DNA from: an uncultured Bacilli bacterium
GTDB taxonomy: Bacteria; Bacillota_I; Bacilli_A; RFN20; CAG-826
DNA: 5,923 bases
Assembly (NCBI GenBank): GCA_944342125.1
Contig: CALVMF010000067.1
Span: forward strand, 1 to 5,923
Reading direction: 5' to 3'
Made by a program: the position numbers and the translations under genes. Each line of letters opens with the position of its first letter. Position 1 is the stretch's first letter. The notes beneath the pieces are model-generated. The model was not told the origin of the DNA. It worked only from the letters and a program-made list of their open reading frames with translations, and did no database searches. Below, piece after piece: positions 1 through 4,747 of this stretch.

Positions 1-335
1 AAGTTTTTAAAAGAATAATCTTGAATCTTTTGATATTGTTCTTTTCGGATTTCATAGCCAAATCCACGACAAGCAATAGCGCTAAACTTAGCGCTTCCTA
101 CACCTAAAAAGAAAGAAAAAACAGATATTAAAATCATTATTCCGCCAATTAAGAGAACATAATTAATATCCATGGTGTAAGTTACATTATCGGTTGTGCT
201 GATTCCATTTTTAATGAGTACATTCATTAAAAATGGCAAGGTAACTTCACAAATACATTCAATAACAACACATAATATCGCCAATATAAATTCTTTTTTA
301 TATGGCTTCATAAACTTTGAAAACTTCTTAATCAT
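1..335 (-). CDS. ABC exporter subunit, N-terminal transmembrane part (partial)
   Basis: The reverse strand reads an open frame of 111 full codons from an ATG at 335 to the window edge. It begins MIKKFSKFMKPYKKEFILA. Two hydrophobic stretches are visible, at about residues 16-38 and 59-77, joined by a short polar loop with the NGIST motif. A basic/amphipathic segment (YEIRKEQYQKIQDYSF) follows. This order, with the KPYKKEFILA start, the 'LIKNGI' after helix 1 and the 'IRKEQYQKIQ' coupling-helix-like segment, is typical of the type I exporter permease domain fused to an ATPase (LmrCD/MsbA/MdlB-like, usually 570-620 aa). Such proteins move drugs, lipids or peptides out across the membrane, often as heterodimers. 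The nucleotide-binding domain lies outside the window, so family assignment rests on the membrane part only and the substrate is unknown. An in-frame TTG at 341, two codons upstream, is a possible alternative start: AAGGA at 351-355 lies 9 nt from it but 15 nt from the ATG. Confidence 0.8.
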   Translation of the reverse strand, partial: MIKKFSKFMKPYKKEFILAILCVVIECICEVTLPFLMNVLIKNGISTTDNVTYTMDINYVLLIGGIMILISVFSFFLGVGSAKFSAIACRGFGYEIRKEQYQKIQDYSFKN

Positions 336-341
336 AGGCAA

Positions 342-463
342 TTATTCTAATCCTTGAACTTTAGCTCTGCAATAGCGATTTTGAAATTTTTAGAGCTCTT
401 TTCTATATGGAAATATTGTAGCAAAAATTATAAAATAATAAAGATTGAAAAAGGAGAAATAAG
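342..463. promoter_or_regulatory. Divergent promoter region between ABC exporter gene and gpmA
   Basis: This spacer must carry start signals for both strands. For gpmA there is TTGAAA (381-386), a 17-nt spacer and TATATG (404-409), a fair -35 but a weak -10. A strong Shine-Dalgarno, AAGGAG at 451-456, lies 7 nt before the ATG at 464. For the leftward gene a perfect TATAAT is read on the minus strand at 427-432, but no good -35 is found at 16-18 nt from it. AAGGA (minus strand, 351-355) is its likely ribosome binding site. If both promoters are real they face each other across nearly the same start-point region. The assignments come from consensus matching in very AT-rich DNA, where chance matches are common. 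Confidence 0.35.
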
Positions 464-1219
464 ATGTCAAAAACATATCAATTAGTACTTATTAGACATG
501 GCGAATCTGAGTGGAATAAATTAAATTTATTTACTGGATGGACCGATGTTGAATTAAGTGAAAAAGGTGTAGAAGAAGCTAAACTTGGTGGACAATTACT
601 TAAAAAAGAAGGCTTCCACTTTGATGTTGCTTACACTTCATATTTAAAAAGAGCCATTCACACATTAAATTTTGTTTTAGGTGAAATGGGTGAAGAATTT
701 ATTCCAGTTCACAAGACTTGGAGACTTAATGAAAGACATTATGGCGCTCTTCAAGGCTTAAATAAATCTGAAACCGCTGAAAAATATGGTGAAGATCAAG
801 TCAAAATTTGGAGAAGAAGCTACGATATTCAACCTCCAGCATTAAAGGTCGATGATCCTAGAAACCCAGCCAACCAAGAAACATATAGAGGTGTATCGGT
901 TGATGATTTACCTTTAACTGAATGTTTAAAAGATACAGTTGCTAGAGTTTTACCATATTGGGAATGCGAAATTAAACCAGCAATTGTAAGTGGAAAAAGA
1001 GTTATCATCGCTGCTCATGGCAACAGCTTAAGAGCTCTAGTCAAATATCTTGATAAAATCAGCGATGATGATATCGTTGCAGTCAATATTCCAACTGGCG
1101 TTCCACTAGTTTATGAATTTGATGATCATTTCAATGTTCTTTCAAAAAGATATCTTGGCGATCAAGCTAAAGTTGAAGCTGCAATGAAAGCAGTTGCTAA
1201 CCAAGGAAAAGCAAAATAA
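464..1219 (+). CDS. gpmA: 2,3-bisphosphoglycerate-dependent phosphoglycerate mutase
   Basis: This gene encodes the cytosolic glycolytic/gluconeogenic enzyme that interconverts 3-phosphoglycerate and 2-phosphoglycerate through a phosphohistidine intermediate. The 251-aa product matches the usual length of about 230-250 aa. It opens with the histidine-phosphatase signature LVLIRHGESEWN, in which Arg11-His12 are the phosphate-binding Arg and the phosphorylated His. FTGWTDVELSEKG (23-35) follows, then LKRAIHTL with Arg63, RLNERHYGALQGLNK (87-101) with acid/base Glu90, and AAHGNSLRALVKYL (183-196) with the second catalytic His185. All expected catalytic residues are therefore present. The extended RHYGALQGLNKSETAEKYG block separates dPGM from the wider phosphatase superfamily and from the cofactor-independent GpmI type. 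The start is set by AAGGAG 7 nt upstream of the ATG. The CvpA-family gene begins 4 nt after the TAA stop, so the two are probably co-transcribed. Confidence 0.98.
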   Translation: MSKTYQLVLIRHGESEWNKLNLFTGWTDVELSEKGVEEAKLGGQLLKKEGFHFDVAYTSYLKRAIHTLNFVLGEMGEEFIPVHKTWRLNERHYGALQGLNKSETAEKYGEDQVKIWRRSYDIQPPALKVDDPRNPANQETYRGVSVDDLPLTECLKDTVARVLPYWECEIKPAIVSGKRVIIAAHGNSLRALVKYLDKISDDDIVAVNIPTGVPLVYEFDDHFNVLSKRYLGDQAKVEAAMKAVANQGKAK

Positions 1220-1223
1220 TTTT

Positions 1224-1766
1224 ATGGCAATTAGCGATATTGTCATCATAGCTCTTATTGTTTTAAGTGCATTATCAGGCCTTTTCTCTGGTTTTGTTAA
1301 AAAAACTAGCGGATTAATTTGCGTTTGCGGAACTGCTTTAATTACATTTTATTTAGGTGGAACTGTTGCCAATTTATTATCGACAAAAGTTACTCCTATT
1401 GTTGAATGGCTAGCAGAAAATGAGTGGGGTTCTTTTCTTGTTTTAGTTCTTTCTTATGTTGGAACAGTAATTGTTTCCTTCATTCTTCTAAGAATCATTA
1501 TGAAGATTTTAGAAAGTATAGTTAATGCTTTAGGTATAGTTGGTTCAGCTATCAACAAAATCTTAGGATTAGCAGCAGGAATCTGTGTTGGATTTGTTTT
1601 AGCCGATGTTTATGTTTGGGGCTTATATGGATTGAGTTTAGTTTCACCAGACATTGCTACCTGGGTAATTGAAGATGCTAAGTTAGCTCTTGATGGCGTT
1701 AACTCATTTACTCAAGCTATAATGAACTTCAACTTAGGAACAATTAACGCAACATTTCCGCTTTAA
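1224..1766 (+). CDS. CvpA family membrane protein
   Basis: The 180-aa product is hydrophobic, with about four membrane segments at residues 3-22, 29-51, 71-95 and 111-140, and a short amphipathic C-terminal tail. The N-terminal pattern (DIVIIALIVLSALSGLFSGF, then VKKTSGL) is the CvpA/colicin V production signature: a helix followed by G-x-x-x-G-F and a basic residue pair. Proteins of this family (E. coli CvpA, Bacillus YshB-like) are inner-membrane proteins of poorly defined role, linked to colicin V export and envelope stress, so no precise function is claimed. I chose the ATG at 1224. An in-frame TTG at 1194 would add ten polar residues inside the gpmA coding region and does not resemble the family N-terminus. 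The only Shine-Dalgarno-like sequence, AAGGA at 1203-1207, lies 16 nt upstream, which is long, so translation is probably coupled to gpmA termination. A strong terminator follows 25 nt after the stop. Confidence 0.85.
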   Translation: MAISDIVIIALIVLSALSGLFSGFVKKTSGLICVCGTALITFYLGGTVANLLSTKVTPIVEWLAENEWGSFLVLVLSYVGTVIVSFILLRIIMKILESIVNALGIVGSAINKILGLAAGICVGFVLADVYVWGLYGLSLVSPDIATWVIEDAKLALDGVNSFTQAIMNFNLGTINATFPL

Positions 1767-1791
1767 TTAGTAAAAAAACGAAATTGTATTT

Positions 1792-1821
1792 AAAAAGCGA
1801 GTCAATATGGCTCGCTTTTTT
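1792..1821 (+). terminator. Intrinsic terminator of gpmA-cvpA, possibly bidirectional
   Basis: A 12-bp stem (1792-1803 with 1809-1820) closes a 5-nt AATAT loop. The GC-rich core is AGCGAG/CTCGCT, extended by C-G and T-G pairs at the loop and by A-T pairs at the base. The right arm runs into six T (1816-1821), so it terminates plus-strand transcripts just after cvpA. On the minus strand the same hairpin ends in five T, so it could also stop transcription arriving from thrS-ybaK. No better minus-strand terminator was found between ybaK and this point. Confidence 0.9.
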
Positions 1822-2070
1822 CATTTGTTAAGTTTTAAGTGCTTATTTAAACATAAAAACTTGATAGAAAAAGATTATTGCGTGTAGCTCATTTAGATTA
1901 TTTTCTTGTTTAATACACCAGATTTGAGATACCTATTTACAAGTCTAACCGCAAAATATAGAAAAATAAATTTTTTGCGGTTAGATTTATATTTTGTGTT
2001 TAACCTTGAGCTAGCGTAAATTTCTTTGCATGCACAAAAATTTTTAAAAATAGTGAACTTTTGCGGGTTT
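1822..2070. other. Convergent intergenic region without a supported gene
   Basis: This stretch lies between the gpmA-cvpA terminator and the stop of ybaK, where the two opposing units converge. It holds the inverted repeat at 1941-1988, a TGCATGCA palindrome (2027-2034) and an A5-T5-A5 tract (2036-2050). I found no convincing open frame on either strand. A 65-codon TTG-started minus-strand frame crosses the repeat and overlaps the end of ybaK, but its low-complexity, lysine- and asparagine-rich sequence resembles no family I know. No tRNA or rRNA fold was recognised. If minus-strand transcripts run to the hairpin at 1792-1821, this region is the 3' untranslated part of the thrS-ybaK message. 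Confidence 0.6.
1941..1988. repeat. Long near-perfect inverted repeat (hairpin)
   Basis: The arms TCTAACCGCAAAA (1944-1956) and TTTTGCGGTTAGA (1973-1985) pair perfectly over 13 bp around a 16-nt AT-rich loop. One G-T and two A-T pairs extend the stem outward to 1941/1988. A stem this long in AT-rich intergenic DNA is unlikely to be chance. The right end is followed by a T-rich but interrupted stretch, and the left end by no T run, so it is not a textbook intrinsic terminator on either strand. It may act as an RNA 3'-end stabiliser, an auxiliary terminator for the convergent transcripts, or a small repeated element. The sequence alone does not decide between these. Confidence 0.75.
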
Positions 2071-2535
2071 TTAGTTAGAAATATCAGCAAAAGCGCAATG
2101 AGTTATCTCTTCTAAATCAGACAATTTTAACTTAATCTGAAGCCCAACACGACCTCCACTAAGATAAATTTTCTCATAATTTAAAGCGCTTGAATCAAGT
2201 GTTACTTTATAATCTTTAATCATTCCAATTGGTGAACAGCCACCATGAATATAACCAGTTACTTTTAAAAGATTTTTAAAAGGAATCATTTCAAGATTTT
2301 TTTCATTAACTGAGGAAGCTGCTTTTTTAAGATTTAATTCTTTATTCACGGGAACTAAAAAGACATAATAGTTTTTAGATTTAGCTTGAGTGACTAAAGT
2401 TTTGAAGCAATGAGAAGGCTCCTCATTTAATAATTTTGCAATATCTTCACCAGTTAACTTTTGATCTGGGGTATATTCAAAAGATTCATACTCGATTTTA
2501 TGAAGATCGAGTAATCTCATTGCGTTTGTTTTCAT
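2071..2535 (-). CDS. ybaK: YbaK/EbsC family Cys-tRNA(Pro) deacylase
   Basis: The 154-aa product is a free-standing editing domain of the YbaK/ProX superfamily. Characterised members hydrolyse Cys-tRNA-Pro made in error by prolyl-tRNA synthetase, acting in trans in the cytosol. The visible signatures are an N-terminal helix region (MKTNAMRLLDLHKIEYE), FKTLVTQ (44-50) with the conserved catalytic Lys45, GYIHGGCSPIGM (94-105), and the C-terminal LSGGRVGLQIKL (125-136). The length is typical. The ATG lies only 3 nt (GTT) after the thrS stop and in the same reading frame. No purine-rich ribosome binding site precedes it, so translation probably depends on ribosomes finishing thrS. It should therefore share the threonine T-box control of thrS. 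The specificity for Cys-tRNA-Pro is inferred from the family; related proteins edit other mischarged tRNAs. Confidence 0.93.
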   Translation of the reverse strand: MKTNAMRLLDLHKIEYESFEYTPDQKLTGEDIAKLLNEEPSHCFKTLVTQAKSKNYYVFLVPVNKELNLKKAASSVNEKNLEMIPFKNLLKVTGYIHGGCSPIGMIKDYKVTLDSSALNYEKIYLSGGRVGLQIKLKLSDLEEITHCAFADISN

Positions 2536-2538
2536 AAC

Positions 2539-4473
2539 TTAAAGTTTTAGATTTTTAGGATCGACAAGAAGAGCTTTGCTATCGATTTCTTCTTTAATCA
2601 TCTTGATAAAGTCGTCTAAAGAAACATTAATTTGTTTTTCGGTACCGTATTTACGATATGTAACATTTCCTGTTTCAACTTCCTTGTCGCCGATAACTAA
2701 AATATAAGGAATCTTTTTGATGACAGAATTTCTTAAACGATAACCAAGTTTTTCTTCGCTATCATCGATTTCAACTCTAAATCCATTTTCTTTTAATTTT
2801 GAAACGAGTTCGTTAGCAAATTTTCCATGAACTTGTGAGTTAACTGGAAGAACTTTAATTTGAACTGGAGCACACCAAATAGGGAAAGCACCTGCAAAAT
2901 GTTCAGTAATTATGCCAATAAATCTTTCAAATGAGCCAAGAATTGCTCTATGAAGCATTATTGGTCTTTCTTTTTCACCCTTTGAATTGATATAAGTGCA
3001 GTCAAATCTTTCAGGCAAATTCATATCTAGTTGAATTGTTCCACATTGCCAGATTCTTCCCATGCAATCTTTGAGTTTGAAGTCAAGTTTTGGACCATAG
3101 AAAGCACCATCACCAGGATTGATCTTAAAATCGTGGCCACTTGCTTTACAAGCATCAGCTAAAATAGCTTCGCTTTCTGCCCAAATTTCATCATCTCCAA
3201 TATAATCTTTTTCAGGTTTAGTAGATAAAACAATCGAATAATCAAGACCAAAAACAGAATAAATCTTGTCGTAAAGTCCAAGAAGAGTTTCAATTTCACC
3301 CTTTAATTGTTCACGGGTGCAGAAAATATGGGCATCATCTTGAGTAAAGCATCTAACTCTAAATAAACCATTTAAAGCTCCGCTAGCTTCATGTCTATGA
3401 ACAAGACCGAGTTCGCCAAGTCTTAATGGTAAATCGTGATAGGAGTGGAGTTCGCTGTTATATACCAAAATTGCACCAGGGCAATTCATAGGTTTAATTG
3501 CAAAATCTCTTTCATCAATTTTAGTGGTATACATGTTTTCTTTATAGTGATCCCAATGACCGCTAGTAAGCCATAACTCTTTCGAAAGTATGATAGGGGT
3601 TTTGATGAGTTTATAGTTATATTCATCATGAATTTTATACCACCAATTCTCGATTTGTCTTCTTAACATTAAGCCATTTGGTAAAAAGAATGGGAAGCCA
3701 GGACCATATTCACTCATCATAAATAAGCCAAGCTCTTTACCAATTTTACGATGGTCTCTTTTTTTAGCTTCTTCTTTGAGTTGCTCTCTTCTTTCTAATT
3801 CTTCTTTTGAGAAGCAAGCAATACCATAGATTCTGGTTAGTTGTTTATTTTTAGAATCACCTCTCCAATAAGCACCTGCAATAGTATCTAATTTGAAGAA
3901 TTTGACAAATGAAGTAGAAGGGACATGTGGACCTAAACAAAGATCAAGATAACTTCCTTGTTTATAGACACTGATTTCTTCATTTGGATCTAATTCCTTG
4001 ATTAATTCTTCTTTATATTCATCATCTTTAAATAATTCAAGAGCTTTTTCTTTTGAAACATCTTCCCTAATAATGTATTCGTTTTTCTTAGAGAGCTCTT
4101 TCATTTTTGATTCAATCTTTTTTAAATCTTCTTCTTTAAGAACGTAGCCATTTAAATCAACATCATAATAAAAACCATCTTCAATAGCTGGTCCAACACC
4201 AAATTTAGCTCCTTTAAAAAGTAAAGAAATAGCTTCAGCCATTAAGTGAGCTGCCGAATGGTTTAAGATGTGAAATGCTTCAGGACTTTCTTTTGTGATA
4301 AGCTCAAAAGCACCATCGCCACTAATTGGTCGATATAAATCGTATAATTTATCGTTCAATTTATAAGCAATTGAATTTTTAGCAAGCGACTCAGCAATAC
4401 TTAAAGCAACATCGTGTCCGTTTTTGCCATTTTCAACTTCGATTTTTTTACCATCTTTTAAGATTAATTCCAT
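2539..4473 (-). CDS. thrS: Threonyl-tRNA synthetase
   Basis: This class II synthetase charges tRNA-Thr with threonine using ATP. The 644-aa product has the full bacterial architecture. An N-terminal TGS domain spans about 1-60. The editing domain that removes serine from tRNA-Thr follows, with the zinc-site-like His72/His76 (HSAAH) and Cys179/His183 (CLGPH). A linker rich in lysine and glutamate comes next, then the catalytic core from about 245 to 530. The core contains motif 2 (VHRHEASGALNGLFRVRCF, with Arg360), motif 3 (HRAILGSFERFIGI) and the catalytic zinc ligands Cys331 (MNCPG), His382 (DDAHIF) and His508 (MLHRA). The C-terminal anticodon-binding domain starts near 535 (APVQIKVLPV). All key editing and catalytic residues are present. 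The start is fixed by AAGGAG (4481-4486, minus strand) 7 nt before the ATG. Expression is controlled by the T-box leader upstream, and ybaK follows directly. Confidence 0.99.
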   Translation of the reverse strand: MELILKDGKKIEVENGKNGHDVALSIAESLAKNSIAYKLNDKLYDLYRPISGDGAFELITKESPEAFHILNHSAAHLMAEAISLLFKGAKFGVGPAIEDGFYYDVDLNGYVLKEEDLKKIESKMKELSKKNEYIIREDVSKEKALELFKDDEYKEELIKELDPNEEISVYKQGSYLDLCLGPHVPSTSFVKFFKLDTIAGAYWRGDSKNKQLTRIYGIACFSKEELERREQLKEEAKKRDHRKIGKELGLFMMSEYGPGFPFFLPNGLMLRRQIENWWYKIHDEYNYKLIKTPIILSKELWLTSGHWDHYKENMYTTKIDERDFAIKPMNCPGAILVYNSELHSYHDLPLRLGELGLVHRHEASGALNGLFRVRCFTQDDAHIFCTREQLKGEIETLLGLYDKIYSVFGLDYSIVLSTKPEKDYIGDDEIWAESEAILADACKASGHDFKINPGDGAFYGPKLDFKLKDCMGRIWQCGTIQLDMNLPERFDCTYINSKGEKERPIMLHRAILGSFERFIGIITEHFAGAFPIWCAPVQIKVLPVNSQVHGKFANELVSKLKENGFRVEIDDSEEKLGYRLRNSVIKKIPYILVIGDKEVETGNVTYRKYGTEKQINVSLDDFIKMIKEEIDSKALLVDPKNLKL

Positions 4474-4490
4474 TGTTTTACTCCTTTAAA

Positions 4491-4518
4491 CAAAAAAGTC
4501 CTTAGCTATGCTAAGGAC
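4491..4518 (-). terminator. T-box regulated intrinsic terminator
   Basis: On the minus strand, GTCCTTAGC (4518-4510) pairs with GCTAAGGAC (4506-4498) over 9 bp around an ATA loop, followed by six T (4497-4492). The 5' arm overlaps the antiterminator's TTCGT-CCTT segment (4521-4513). Uncharged tRNA-Thr binding should therefore remove this hairpin and let transcription continue into thrS and ybaK. The thrS ribosome binding site lies just beyond the T run. Confidence 0.95.
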
Positions 4519-4712
4519 GAATTTTTTCGTGGTACCACCTTACTTATGAAAGGAAATTCCCTTCATCACTCATTATCGATTTGTTTCGTAAATCAACGTT
4601 AAGTTTCCTTAATTGCTCCAAAGTGGTTTTGTTATCTTTCTTTTAGAAGCTTTCACCTATTTGCTTCATTCTCTTATAAAAGAAGTGAATAACAACATGT
4701 CTTTTTCAACGC
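4491..4712 (-). promoter_or_regulatory. T-box riboswitch, threonine-responsive leader of thrS
   Basis: The leader senses uncharged tRNA-Thr by pairing a specifier codon with the anticodon and the UGGU bulge with the tRNA ACCA end. Positions are for the minus strand. Stem I shows TTCTTTTA/TAAAAGAA pairing (4677-4684 with 4638-4645), a TTGTTAT/ATAACAA helix (4689-4695 with 4629-4635), the AGAGA motif (4670-4674) and a distal GAAGC/GCTTC stem (4663-4667 with 4646-4650) whose loop contains the conserved AGGTGAAA. Below the helix, the internal loop carries ACC followed by A (4627-4625), a threonine codon and the best specifier candidate. The antiterminator (4541-4513) is complete: AAGG, the TGGTACC bulge, ACGAA, an AAAA loop, TTCGT and CCTT. 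It shares bases with the terminator stem, so the two are mutually exclusive. UGGU implies a tRNA with discriminator A. The T-box call is firm; the exact specifier is inferred from my manual fold. Confidence 0.95.
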
Positions 4713-4718
4713 AAGAAA

Positions 4719-4747
4719 ATAATAAACCTTTGTAATTTTTTTGTAAA
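4719..4747 (-). promoter_or_regulatory. Putative SigA-type promoter of the thrS leader
   Basis: On the minus strand, TTTACA (4747-4742) and TATTAT (4724-4719) are separated by exactly 17 nt, each matching the vegetative consensus at five of six positions. This predicts a transcript start near 4712, about 7 nt after the -10 and just before the stem I bases of the T-box, which is where a T-box leader should begin. The -35 box starts immediately after the pyk stop codon. Confidence 0.7.

Noticed and set aside
363..399. Direct repeat AGCTCT (363-368, 394-399) and palindrome AGAGCTCT (392-399) as an operator for gpmA
   Set aside because: Six- to eight-base matches near a tentative promoter are too short to support a regulator site, and no known operator matches.
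1879..1935. tRNA-like stretch (GTGTAGCTCATTTAG resembling a D-arm, then GATTTGAGATACC resembling a T-loop)
   Set aside because: No matching acceptor stem is found, the putative T-arm bases do not pair and no anticodon stem can be drawn. The resemblance is limited to short motifs.
2027..2050. TGCATGCA palindrome and A5-T5-A5 tract as the terminator of ybaK
   Set aside because: The stem would be almost entirely A/T with no GC-rich arm next to a T run. The hairpin at 1792-1821 is a better candidate for stopping minus-strand transcripts.
1893..2090. 65-codon minus-strand open frame overlapping the end of ybaK
   Set aside because: It starts with TTG inside ybaK with no clear ribosome binding site, crosses the inverted repeat, has biased low-complexity composition and resembles no known family. 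It is most likely a chance frame in AT-rich DNA.
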